The position numbers and the translations under genes are program-made. From positions 1-25,250 of the forward strand of contig JBMOLK010000006.1 in the NCBI GenBank assembly GCA_049325575.1: a DNA stretch of 25,250 bases, read 5' to 3'. Numbering within the stretch: position 1 is the first letter of the stretch; each line of letters opens with the position of its first letter. This DNA is from JBMOLK01 sp049325575. Lineage in GTDB: Bacteria > Bacillota > Clostridia > Acetivibrionales > Acetivibrionaceae. Of the stretch, positions 7,726 to 15,817 are shown piece by piece. The notes beneath the pieces were generated by a model that was given only the letters and a program-made list of their open reading frames with translations, ran no database searches and was not told the DNA's origin.

Positions 7726-10700
7726 TTAGCCTCTATAGGGCAGCGATGTGTATATCTTTAGGAGGTATCTCTTTAGTATTACATAGTCGGTAGAGTTAAC
7801 ATACCCGTCTACATTTAAGTCTGCCACAATATAGAGATATTCCTGTGGGATATCAGTTATACGCAGAAGATATCTTCTTAGTAAAACATAATCTGTAGAG
7901 TTGATTTCATTGTCTCCGTTAAGATCACCGCATTTTCTTACATTGGTAGGAGTTGGTGTTGGCGGCGGAGTTGGTGTTGGTATCACTTGCACAGCTTTGT
8001 AAACAGCAGTTATATTCATGTCTCCTGTAAGGTTAAATGTTATAGTGTCGGATGTCGATGTGACTCCTGTTACTCCCTCCCAATGGTCAAACTCATAGCC
8101 TGCTTCCGGTATTGCCTTTACAGTTATCGGCACTCCTTTAAAGTATATTCCAGTCCATGCACTTGGAGTTGTGATTCCCGGAGTTGTTGACTTTACATCA
8201 ATTGAGTTAATTTTTATGTAACCCTTGGTTGTATCGGAATTCAGTCTGACTGAAGCTGTACCTGTAACACCGTTGGCGCTGAACTTGCTTACTATATGCT
8301 GTCTTACGTGTGATGTACGGTTGGTCGCATAGTTTTTCATTGCCTCAATAGTCTGGTTCCAGGTTGGGTCCTGGGTATTGGTAGTGGTCATTTTAATAAC
8401 CTGCCAGCGGTTGGTATGTTCAGGCATTAATGCCTCAATAGAGGACTTTGCTTCAACTAACTTTTGATTAACCCTGGTAGGTTCAAAAGCAGTATTTAAA
8501 TGGTCTGCAAAACGGTTAATAAATTCATTTCTAAAGTTAGGGTTCTGCAGCAAGGTTCTTAATAGGAAAGTAGCCCACTGTGCATTGGCGTAACTTTCTT
8601 GATACTCTGCTGTAGCAAAGTTCAAGGTGTTGTGTGTTACACTCTTTCCATATAATCCAAAACCAAAGTCGGTATCCTTAAGGAACCATCTATATCTGCC
8701 ATCCTGTCCGCGTGGTGCTTCAGGATGATACTTGCCGTCAGCAGTTTTATATTTCCATATGCTCACATTGTTTCCAGGCCAGTCTGTGTTACCAAAGTAA
8801 ATTTCTGCGACATTATAATCAATATAATTATCTATATCCATTTTTGTCTTTATATTTTCATATGTGCTCTGCTGGGTAATGGAGTTTGATTTGAGGTAGT
8901 TTATGATATCGTTGGTATATGCTGTCGCATCCTCTGGAACCCCATCCTGCACTTCAATTCTTTCGTACATATCAAGTATTGCAACCCTGTCGTCATCAAG
9001 ATCGTAGTGGGATGCAAGGTATTCATTGTCATAGCGTTCACGGATATGATATATTCCCCAGAACTCTCCATTTAAGAATACTACTGAAGGTCTGTAAGGC
9101 TGAGTATCCAGTCCTTTTAGGTGCGTTACAAGGCTCTGCATGAACTCGTCCCTTAACATGGCACTTGTCCAGTCGTTTCCTGCGTTTCTCAAAATTAAGC
9201 GTTCAAAGCTCTTAAGACTCTTGCCCGTCCCTTTTCTTGTAAGCCCCGGGAAGATTTCATGTTTGAACTCATTAGAATCGTCATATCCTCCATCAGCGTA
9301 CAACCTGAAGGACTTCTGAGGATATTTCCTTGTCCAGCCCCCATGTATTCTCACACCGCCATGCTGTGAAAAAGCAAGGGTTCCATCAGTCTCAAAGAAC
9401 TCTATATGTATAGGTCTTTCCCATTCAGACCCACTCTTCTCATAATTACCGTTTACATAAATTCCTCTAGTGTTGTCAAAGAAGTTTGCCTTGTCAGTCA
9501 CAAGAGAAATTACGGGCACTTTGTATCTTGTAGTTATGCCCGGATCAACAAAATATGAATGGGCAGCTGTCCTACTCTTTACTCCGTCTGTGCGCACAAC
9601 GACAGCCTTGATTGTGGTACATTTGAAGACCTCACCGTTTGGTGCTTTCCACGGATTCCACGGGTCGTTGGATATATTCTGGATCATTGAAAGTAGGTTT
9701 GGCTCCCCTGCCCTGCTTTTAACGTTTATACTACCGGTGTACTCTATAGTTCCGGCAGCCCCGGGAACAGGATCAGAGCCATCTTTAGTATAGTAAATTT
9801 TTGCTCCCGGCTCGTCTGTGGTGAGCTGTAAATCAAATGCCTGAGTATAAAAACCTCCTTTAAAGGAGAAAACAGGTTCTTTTACAAGTATTGTACCGGT
9901 TGTATTTGAAGTACGTGGTGAAGACTTCGAAAATACTACATACTCCGATCCACCGTCAGTCTTAGGCCCATAAGAATGGTTATCGGCAAGACTTACATAA
10001 GTTACAGAATCTACAATAGTTCCATCTGCCTTCTTTAATATAATAGGTTCACCTGTAGAGCCCAATTTAAAGTTTGTGTGCAGCTGTCCGTCTCTTGCCA
10101 CTTTGTTTTTGTCTGAAGCCCAAACCAACAGGTATCCATTTGCAGGAATTACTCCCTGTGGGAATGTCCAGGTTGCTGAAGAGTCAGACAGGGTATATCC
10201 GGTTAAGTCAACCGACTGAGTACCGGAATTATAAATTTCGATCCAATCTGAATAAGCTCCTCCCTGACTTCCGTAAGTTGGGTCCTCTACATCTCCATCC
10301 CTAAGAACAGAAGCATTGGATGCCATAATCTCGTTTATATGGAGAGTCTTTGTTCCAGCAGGGATATGTATATTTGCAGCACCGGGTGTAGCCTTTGAAA
10401 GTACCAACAGTTCTGATGAACCATCTGTTTTGCGGCCATAGGACTGGTCACTTGCAAGGGTTGTATATGTGACTGAATCTACAACAAACCCGCCTGAATT
10501 GGTTAATGTAACAGGCTCACCTGATGCTCCCAGCTTGAAATTTGTATGAAGCTGTCCATCAGCTGCCACTTTGTTTTTGTCAGAAGCCCAAACCAACAGG
10601 TATCCGTTAGCAGGAACTACCCCTTGCGGGAATGTCCAGGTTGCTGTAGAATCGGATAGGGTATAACCGGACAAGCTAACAGCCTGCGTACCGGGATTGT

Positions 10701-10911
10701 AAATTTCGATCCAGTCCGAAAAAGCTCCCCCCTGGCTTCCATAAGTCGGGTCTTCTATATCCCCGTCCCTAAGAGTAGTGGTATTGGATGCCATGATCTC
10801 ATTGATATAGAGAGTAGGCCCCACATCTGCAAAGGCTTTAAACCTCACTACGGGCGTCATTACTGCTAAAAGCATAATAACTGCCACTATACCTGACACT
10901 ATTTTCCTCAC
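7726..10911 (-). CDS. Secreted CotH-kinase protein with two lamin-tail domains and a type I dockerin
   Basis: A 1061-residue exported modular protein. Order: signal peptide (1-29, cleavage near AFA-D); two lamin-tail domains (33-180, 188-335), near-duplicates at protein and DNA level; a chitobiase-C/Ig-like module (345-460); a CotH kinase domain (465-875) with RWFLKDTDFGFG (741-752), where the DxD pair is the expected metal site; a bacterial surface repeat (880-973); a Pro-Thr linker (976-990); and a type I dockerin (994-1061). CotH proteins are atypical protein kinases, first known from spore coats. The dockerin should dock the protein into the cellulosome through a scaffoldin cohesin. Start is GTG with GGAGGG 8 nt upstream. 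VTC and DUF4956 genes lie just upstream on the same strand, a grouping I recall from other Firmicutes. Its target is unknown. Confidence 0.93.
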   Translation of the reverse strand: MRKIVSGIVAVIMLLAVMTPVVRFKAFADVGPTLYINEIMASNTTTLRDGDIEDPTYGSQGGAFSDWIEIYNPGTQAVSLSGYTLSDSTATWTFPQGVVPANGYLLVWASDKNKVAADGQLHTNFKLGASGEPVTLTNSGGFVVDSVTYTTLASDQSYGRKTDGSSELLVLSKATPGAANIHIPAGTKTLHINEIMASNASVLRDGDVEDPTYGSQGGAYSDWIEIYNSGTQSVDLTGYTLSDSSATWTFPQGVIPANGYLLVWASDKNKVARDGQLHTNFKLGSTGEPIILKKADGTIVDSVTYVSLADNHSYGPKTDGGSEYVVFSKSSPRTSNTTGTILVKEPVFSFKGGFYTQAFDLQLTTDEPGAKIYYTKDGSDPVPGAAGTIEYTGSINVKSRAGEPNLLSMIQNISNDPWNPWKAPNGEVFKCTTIKAVVVRTDGVKSRTAAHSYFVDPGITTRYKVPVISLVTDKANFFDNTRGIYVNGNYEKSGSEWERPIHIEFFETDGTLAFSQHGGVRIHGGWTRKYPQKSFRLYADGGYDDSNEFKHEIFPGLTRKGTGKSLKSFERLILRNAGNDWTSAMLRDEFMQSLVTHLKGLDTQPYRPSVVFLNGEFWGIYHIRERYDNEYLASHYDLDDDRVAILDMYERIEVQDGVPEDATAYTNDIINYLKSNSITQQSTYENIKTKMDIDNYIDYNVAEIYFGNTDWPGNNVSIWKYKTADGKYHPEAPRGQDGRYRWFLKDTDFGFGLYGKSVTHNTLNFATAEYQESYANAQWATFLLRTLLQNPNFRNEFINRFADHLNTAFEPTRVNQKLVEAKSSIEALMPEHTNRWQVIKMTTTNTQDPTWNQTIEAMKNYATNRTSHVRQHIVSKFSANGVTGTASVRLNSDTTKGYIKINSIDVKSTTPGITTPSAWTGIYFKGVPITVKAIPEAGYEFDHWEGVTGVTSTSDTITFNLTGDMNITAVYKAVQVIPTPTPPPTPTPTNVRKCGDLNGDNEINSTDYVLLRRYLLRITDIPQEYLYIVADLNVDGYVNSTDYVILKRYLLKIYTSLPYRG
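7729..7932 (-). other. Type I dockerin domain, Ser-Thr specificity in both repeats
   Basis: The last 68 residues contain two calcium-binding F-hand repeats, DLNGDNEINSTDYVLLRRYL and DLNVDGYVNSTDYVILKRYL. Each has the Dx(N)xDxxxxxxD loop followed by the recognition helix. Both carry Ser-Thr at the cohesin-contact positions and Lys/Arg-Arg in the helix, the C. thermocellum pattern; C. cellulolyticum dockerins have hydrophobic residues there. Confidence 0.92.
9907..10815 (-). repeat. Tandem duplication encoding two lamin-tail domains
   Basis: Protein residues 33-180 and 188-335 align almost without gaps, with shared blocks such as DPTYGSQGGA, SDWIEIYN, ATWTFPQGV and ANGYLLVWASDKNKVA. DNA similarity is also obvious by eye (for example around 10281-10340 and 10741-10810). 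This is an internal duplication of about 460 bp, old enough for many synonymous changes. Confidence 0.85.
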
Positions 10912-10978
10912 TAAAATCCCTCCTTAAAAAAATTGTTTATAATTTGTGGTGCTATTGATAACATCCTTGTATTAAAAT

Positions 10979-11662
10979 TTAAAAATCTGAAGTTTCCGCA
11001 TTCATTGCCAGAATTATGTTTAAATTGCCATTCCGGCAGCGGAGTGCATCCAGGAATTCTTTTTCGTTTATATTATTCTTAACAGTAACTGCGTACACAA
11101 GTTCAAAAAGAGTTCCTAGATCTGTAGTTTTAACTTTCTTTAGTTCATAACTTGTTGTGTATTGGTCTAAGACATCGTCAAAGGCTCCCTGATAGTCTAA
11201 ATCCTCCGGGATTACAATTTTAAGCAGTTTGTTTGATACTTTTCTTGCACCAAAATTGGTTTTGGATAAAACTACCATAAATAGGCAAAGCAGTATAGTA
11301 AAGAGTGCTGAATATCCAAATAATCCAGCACCGCAAGCAAGGCCTGCTGCCATTGTAAAAAATACATACGCAATATCCTTTGGGTCTCCCGGAGTACTCC
11401 TGAAACGAATAATCGAAAACGCACCCGCCAAGCTGAAGGCCCTTGCAATATTACTGCCAACCAACAGAATTATAATTGCAATAATAGAAGGTATCATAAC
11501 CAATGTTAGAGTAAAATTCTGTGAGTATTGTCCTTTTGAATGAGTTTTAATATAGGTAAAACTTATAAGGAGCCCTAGAGCAAATGCTGTCAATATTGTT
11601 CTTATTGTGTCCCCAAGGAATAGTGTGGTATCGCCTGTGGTATTAAAAATTGCGTCAAACAC
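10979..11662 (-). CDS. DUF4956 membrane protein
   Basis: A 227-residue integral membrane protein. Hydrophobic segments fall at about 20-38, 50-72 and, as a pair, 95-130; the rest is a soluble C-terminal domain. The conserved stretch AFSLAGAFSIIRFRSTPGDP between segments is the hallmark I associate with DUF4956, a family with no assigned activity. Start is GTG with GGAAGGGG about 11 nt upstream. It overlaps the end of the VTC-domain gene by 61 nt in another frame, which implies tight coupling. Position beside a polyphosphate polymerase domain protein suggests a partner in polyphosphate or phosphate handling, or an accessory to the CotH protein downstream; this is inference from neighbourhood only. 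Confidence 0.88.
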   Translation of the reverse strand: MFDAIFNTTGDTTLFLGDTIRTILTAFALGLLISFTYIKTHSKGQYSQNFTLTLVMIPSIIAIIILLVGSNIARAFSLAGAFSIIRFRSTPGDPKDIAYVFFTMAAGLACGAGLFGYSALFTILLCLFMVVLSKTNFGARKVSNKLLKIVIPEDLDYQGAFDDVLDQYTTSYELKKVKTTDLGTLFELVYAVTVKNNINEKEFLDALRCRNGNLNIILAMNAETSDF

Positions 11663-12396
11663 TGGCTGTTTTCCCCTTCCATAATATTTTTTCTTATCAT
11701 TGTCTTGTATTCTGTTCCATACTTTGAAAAACTGGTCTTATAAAGCTTATACTCACTAAGCATTTTAGAAAGCCAAATGGGTATGCTTTTCTCTGCCTTA
11801 ACCTCCATAAGCCAAATGTTGTCGTGTAAGAGCTTTTCTCCATAATCACCGTATTCTAGCCTTAGATCTTTTCTTCTGGTTCTTATGTTGGTATCAAAAG
11901 TTATTCTTAGATCTCTATTATTTATTCCAAAGTATGCTTTTCTGTCGTATGCTATATAAATTTTGGGTTCAAGGTTATACAATTTTAAAAAATAATCAAT
12001 TTCGTTGAGCACCTGTTTGTTCATGTACCTTTTAAGGTCAGGTTTTTGTCCGGTTGCTATAAATTGATACGCCTCGTCCAAAGTCAGTTTTGTTCTTCTT
12101 TTGTTTACAAGCCCGTTTACTTTTTTCTTAATTTCCAGGTACACCTTATCCTCCAGAGAAGGTACACCATAACCACGTAATCTTAATTTTTCCTTGTATT
12201 TGGGTTTTGATATTGAATTTCTTATAAGGTGATTATCCGTAGTATCATAGTATATATTGCTTATCGTGTAAAAAGGGTGTGTTTTGTTGTACTCATCAAG
12301 CTCCATATACTCACAAAGTACGTTTTGAATTCTCTCGTATGTATCACTTCCCATCAAAAACTTTTTCTCGTATCTGTTGAAAACCTCAATTGCCAC
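11602..12396 (-). CDS. VTC-domain (polyphosphate polymerase-like) protein
   Basis: About 264 residues with the VTC fold, the tunnel-shaped domain that in yeast Vtc4 makes polyphosphate from ATP. Tunnel features in order: FNRYEKKFLM, KYKEKLRLRGYG, VYLEIKKKVNGLVNKRR, ITFDTNIRTRR, LMEVKAEKSIPIWLS and SFSKYGTEY. These supply the alternating Lys/Arg and Glu lining. It belongs to the same superfamily as the CYTH protein at 6410. No membrane segment is present, so the DUF4956 partner may hold it at the membrane. A GTG at 12405 extends the frame by three codons, but GGGGG (12405-12409) is better placed as ribosome binding site for the GTG at 12396. Whether it makes polyphosphate or acts on another triphosphate is not shown by sequence. 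Confidence 0.87.
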   Translation of the reverse strand: MAIEVFNRYEKKFLMGSDTYERIQNVLCEYMELDEYNKTHPFYTISNIYYDTTDNHLIRNSISKPKYKEKLRLRGYGVPSLEDKVYLEIKKKVNGLVNKRRTKLTLDEAYQFIATGQKPDLKRYMNKQVLNEIDYFLKLYNLEPKIYIAYDRKAYFGINNRDLRITFDTNIRTRRKDLRLEYGDYGEKLLHDNIWLMEVKAEKSIPIWLSKMLSEYKLYKTSFSKYGTEYKTMIRKNIMEGENSQCLTQFLIPQAIPHYSLGTQ

Positions 12397-12770
12397 AAGG
12401 TTCACCCCCTTTCATAAGACTTTGTAATAAAAGGTAATAATCTAAACTTAGCTCACAAACCATCTTTTTTATTAAAGCAATTAAAACAAGCTTCAAAAAT
12501 TACATAAAAAAATTACCGTGCCAGTATCAATATTCATAAAAACGTCCATAACTGTCCCTTTGGTAAGAATATTCTACTCTTATTTAAAGATTTCGAAAAA
12601 AGACGAATTTTTTAGTCGGGAATTACAACGAATGATAAGACGAATGACAGGATTTATTTCAAATTCAGCTTAAATTATATTCTAGCATGTCAATTATTAA
12701 ATATAGCACTTCTAATTATCAACTTATTAATACGACTTACAAAAGGTACTCTTCTCATAAAGCACAATTC
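12397..12770. other. AT-rich intergenic stretch upstream of the VTC operon
   Basis: No convincing gene. The octamer ACGAATGA occurs twice, 12 bp apart (12628-12635 and 12640-12647), with a related ACGAAT at 12603. The VTC promoter should lie here on the minus strand, but I find no clear -35/-10 pair. The rest is featureless A/T. Confidence 0.5.
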
Positions 12771-12827
12771 TTAACACATATTTAACTCATATTTAACCTG
12801 TATTTAACTTTATATACTTTATATTAT
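12771..12827 (+). promoter_or_regulatory. Pho-box-like promoter: four TTAACN repeats at 11-bp spacing
   Basis: TTAACA (12771-12776), TTAACT (12782-12787), TTAACC (12793-12798) and TTAACT (12804-12809) repeat with an exact 11-bp period. In Bacillus and relatives PhoP binds direct repeats of TTAACA-like hexamers at this period, on the coding strand of activated promoters. A -10-like TATATT (12820-12825), or TATTAT (12822-12827), begins about 10 nt after the last repeat, the spacing seen in PhoP-activated promoters. It points to the plus strand, where the next gene begins 550 nt away; the VTC operon runs the other way. Confidence 0.65.
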
Positions 12828-12878
12828 CACTTTCGTTTATAAATAGCAATTATAAAGCTAAAATTATATATGATTTAA

Positions 12879-13155
12879 TCATAAGAAAAGATTTAACGCC
12901 CCCTCTTCAGGTGACTTTATAGGCTTTTCTTTTAGTTCATCCGAATCAAACAATGGGTCAATAGCTGAATGTGCTTTCTATCATGTCACCTGATCTGCTG
13001 TGAGGGCTGTCCAGTAAAACAGCAGTAACAATGCCGTCTTTCCATCTGACATTTTAGGCATAGCCTGAACCGATTTCTTTTGATAATACATCAAGTTTAA
13101 AAAGTTTGTACTTTGCTGTACTTACATTTAAAATACCTTCCCTTAAAGAGAACAT
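12879..13155 (-). pseudogene. Decayed reading frame of unknown family
   Basis: From an ATG at 13155 the minus strand reads a protein-like sequence, MFSLREGILNVSTAKYKLF and on to EIGSGYA, then a TAA stop at 13054-13056. The same frame continues with VRWKDGIVTAVLLDSPHSRS and GDMIESTFSY to a TGA at 12958-12960. A one-base shift continues it as IDPLFDSDELKEKPIKSPEE, ending at TGA 12879-12881. The three pieces total about 90 residues with amphipathic, charged composition. I do not recognise the family. One stop and one frameshift make it a probable relic, though chance coding appearance is possible. Confidence 0.42.
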
Positions 13156-13311
13156 ATAAAATAAAAAATTGTAAATAAAATGTAACATTCCATTCATTCC
13201 ATAAAATCAATAAAGCTGATCCCTTGATAATCAAAGCCTTTAAAGCATATTAGTTTTTTACTGACAAGCTTTTTCTACATGTATAAAACTCCCATATTTG
13301 GTGGACATACC
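13156..13311. other. Gene-free stretch before the YcdB-SLH gene
   Basis: A/T-rich sequence with no gene or repeat that I can support. Confidence 0.5.
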
Positions 13312-13340
13312 TTTTCAAAACCAACCTTTTGGGCTATAAT
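13312..13340 (+). promoter_or_regulatory. Promoter of the YcdB-SLH gene
   Basis: TTTTCA (13312-13317), a 17-nt spacer and a perfect TATAAT (13335-13340) lie 45 nt before the start codon. The -35 matches the consensus at four of six positions. Confidence 0.55.
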
Positions 13341-13384
13341 CCCAATATAGCCAATTTATTAATCTATTTAAAGGGGAGATGTAA

Positions 13385-15733
13385 ATGATACAGAAAAAAC
13401 TACTTTCACTTTTGGCTGCAGCTACTTTTATTTTAGGGACAGCAGCCCCTGGCTTTGCAAGTGAAGTAAAAGTTGAAAAAGTGGCAAATTCATCCACAGT
13501 AGTGGTTCAACCAAAGATGAATAACAGCCATTCATCAGGGTCGGAAAGTATTCCAGATAGCTCCTTAGATGAAAAGAATGCAAAAATTACAAAGGAAGAA
13601 GCCAGAAAAATTGCATTTGATATTCTTAAAAAATGCTTTGACCTGGATGTTGACGAAAAGAAATTTGAAATAAGAGTACAATTTAGACAAGACTATGTAC
13701 CCAACAGAAGTTACATATGGGAAATAGACTTCCACAAAAACACTAATCAAAAAAGCGTCAATATCGCTATATCAATTGACGCTCAAACCGGTGACATAGC
13801 ACGCATAAGCAACTATAGTCATAATTTCACACAAAGTGAACCCGTGCTTGCATCTATTACAAAAGAGCAGGCTAGACAGCTGGCTGAAGCCTTTATAAAA
13901 AAAGTCAATGCTAAAGCCTTTGAAAAAGCAGAGTATGTTGAAATGGATAAAACATTCTACAAGTCTATGGGATATAACGTACCGCATTATGAATTCGCAT
14001 ATGTTCAGAAAATCAATGACATACCCTTTGCAACAAACGTCATTTCAGTTCAAGTAGACGGCAGGTCATCTTCTGTTACGTCCTATTACTGCAATTGGGA
14101 TAACAACGTTGAATTTCCTTCTCCAGAGGGTGCAATAAGTAAGGAAGAAGCAATAGAAAATTTAAAATCCCAGTCAAATATGAAGCTCCAATATATACCC
14201 GTTAGAAACAGGAGTAATACCGATGGAAAGACAGAGTCTGTTAGGTTGGTATACACTCCTGATTTTACAAGCGGCAGTGTGATAGATGCTCTTAGTGGAG
14301 AAGTATTGAATTATGCGGGTGAGACAAAAGAAGAATCTATTGTAAAAGAACTGACAAAAGAGCAGAAAGAACAGCTGGTAAAAAATATAAAGCCCGTGGA
14401 AAAGTCCTCTGGTGAAATTGACAGTAAAAAGGCCGAAAAGATTATAAATTCCATTGCTAACGATTTACTTAATGGTGAGTATGAAATCCAACTTTTAGAG
14501 TACAGGGAAAACGAATTCTATGGAGCAGGAAGAGAAAAAAGCGTATGGTCAGCACAGGTCATGGAGAAAGGCGATCCATTGAATTTCCAAAATGGAGGAA
14601 ACATAACTATCGATGCAGCTACCGGAGAATTATTTTCAATAAGCAGGCATTATGAACCTAAACTTCCAGAAGAAGGATTATATCCTGTACTTACATGGGA
14701 GCAGGCTTATGATAAGGTTATGGAAGTCATTGCAAAATATTATCCTGATAAACTTGATAATATCAATACAAAGCAGCAGTATCAAAAAGTGGAGAGCTAT
14801 TACAACGGAGTCAAAATGCCTGAAGTCAGATACTATTTTAACTTCCATAGAACAGTAGAAGGTATTGAATATAATGATAACCGTATAAGTATTGAAATTG
14901 ATTTGACCACAGGCAGCGTTAACTATATATCATGTGCCTGGGATGAACAAATGGAGTTCCCTAAAGCAGAAGGAAACATATCCAAAGAGGCTGCCCTGGA
15001 AAAATTCTTTAATTCCAATAGTTTTAATCTCATGTATACGAAGTTTAATGAGAACAAAGACAAAGAAGAAGTTAAGCTGGTATATTCCCTAACCTCACCA
15101 ATGACTTACTCACCTATCTCTTTTATTGATGCGTTTACAGGAAATGAAATAATGTATGACGGCAATGAAGTGGTGGAGGAAAGCAATGGTTTCGAAGAAA
15201 AAATCAAAGGGCATTGGGCTGAAAAACCTTTATCCATACTTGCTTATCAAAATATTATTGATGCCTCAAGTCTTAATGACCTGGACAAAAAACTAACCAG
15301 GTTGGAGTTCCTGAAAATGATTGTAAATGCAAAGGGTAATATGGTTTATAGTGATAGAGAAGCTATAGATCTTAAATTTACAAACATAACCAGGGATGAT
15401 AAGGATTATAACTACTTCCAGCTGGCGGTCAGGTATGGCTTTATTGAAAATACTGAAAAAGAATTTGACAAGGAAGAGAAAATAACCAGGGAAGAAGCAG
15501 CTGAAATGCTTGTAAAATTACTAGGGTATGATTCAATCGCAACAGCAAAAGGAATATTTACTCTTCCCTTTGAAGACGCGGATGAGGTAGACAAAAGTAA
15601 AATAGGATATGTGGCTGTTGGAAAGGGACTGGGCATTTTTGAGGGCAGCAATGGAAAGTTCCGCCCTAAAGATAATATTACTTTAGCCGAAGCCGCAGCA
15701 GCTATTTACAAAGCCCTCAATAAAAATCCGTAA
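13385..15733 (+). CDS. Secreted YcdB/YcdC (PepSY-like) repeat protein with SLH anchor
   Basis: A 782-residue exported protein. The signal peptide is residues 1-26 (Lys-Lys, hydrophobic core, cleavage near GFA-SE). A low-complexity Ser-rich linker follows. The middle (about 68-590) is built of repeated PepSY-like modules of the YcdB/YcdC type, each opening with a phrase like ITKEEARKIA, ITKEQARQLAEAF, ISKEEAIENL, LTWEQAYDKV or ISKEAALEKF. The C-terminus (about 602-780) holds three S-layer homology motifs, for example GHWAEKPLSILAYQNII and KITREEAAEMLVKLLGY, which bind pyruvylated cell-wall polymer. It should therefore be displayed on the cell surface. PepSY-type domains are often thought to inhibit or chaperone proteases; the function here is unknown. 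AAGGGGAG lies 6 nt before the ATG, and a promoter is just upstream. It appears monocistronic. Confidence 0.9.
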   Translation: MIQKKLLSLLAAATFILGTAAPGFASEVKVEKVANSSTVVVQPKMNNSHSSGSESIPDSSLDEKNAKITKEEARKIAFDILKKCFDLDVDEKKFEIRVQFRQDYVPNRSYIWEIDFHKNTNQKSVNIAISIDAQTGDIARISNYSHNFTQSEPVLASITKEQARQLAEAFIKKVNAKAFEKAEYVEMDKTFYKSMGYNVPHYEFAYVQKINDIPFATNVISVQVDGRSSSVTSYYCNWDNNVEFPSPEGAISKEEAIENLKSQSNMKLQYIPVRNRSNTDGKTESVRLVYTPDFTSGSVIDALSGEVLNYAGETKEESIVKELTKEQKEQLVKNIKPVEKSSGEIDSKKAEKIINSIANDLLNGEYEIQLLEYRENEFYGAGREKSVWSAQVMEKGDPLNFQNGGNITIDAATGELFSISRHYEPKLPEEGLYPVLTWEQAYDKVMEVIAKYYPDKLDNINTKQQYQKVESYYNGVKMPEVRYYFNFHRTVEGIEYNDNRISIEIDLTTGSVNYISCAWDEQMEFPKAEGNISKEAALEKFFNSNSFNLMYTKFNENKDKEEVKLVYSLTSPMTYSPISFIDAFTGNEIMYDGNEVVEESNGFEEKIKGHWAEKPLSILAYQNIIDASSLNDLDKKLTRLEFLKMIVNAKGNMVYSDREAIDLKFTNITRDDKDYNYFQLAVRYGFIENTEKEFDKEEKITREEAAEMLVKLLGYDSIATAKGIFTLPFEDADEVDKSKIGYVAVGKGLGIFEGSNGKFRPKDNITLAEAAAAIYKALNKNP

Positions 15734-15764
15734 TCCTATGTGATTAAACTATTATAGCTTTTAA

Positions 15765-15810
15765 TTTAGAGACTGTAAGTAGATTTATATTTATACTTAC
15801 AGTCTCTAAA
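15765..15810. repeat. Perfect 17-bp inverted repeat
   Basis: TTTAGAGACTGTAAGTA (15765-15781) and its exact reverse complement (15794-15810) surround a 12-nt A/T loop. It lies 31 bp after the stop of the SLH protein gene and 7 bp before the duplicated transporter fragment. It can serve as terminator for the SLH gene, but lacks a T-run on either side. AGAGACTGT resembles the ends of some insertion sequences, so two abutted IS ends or a small mobile remnant is an alternative. Confidence 0.5.
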
Positions 15811-15817
15811 CTTAATT

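Noticed and set aside
12500..12530. TGGCAC on the minus strand upstream of the VTC gene as a sigma-54 promoter
   Set aside because: The required GC element at the right distance is missing; only T-rich sequence is there.
12907..12993. TCAGGTGAC and GTCACCTGA as a 9-bp inverted repeat
   Set aside because: The arms are 69 nt apart inside the decayed reading frame, with no other support; probably chance.
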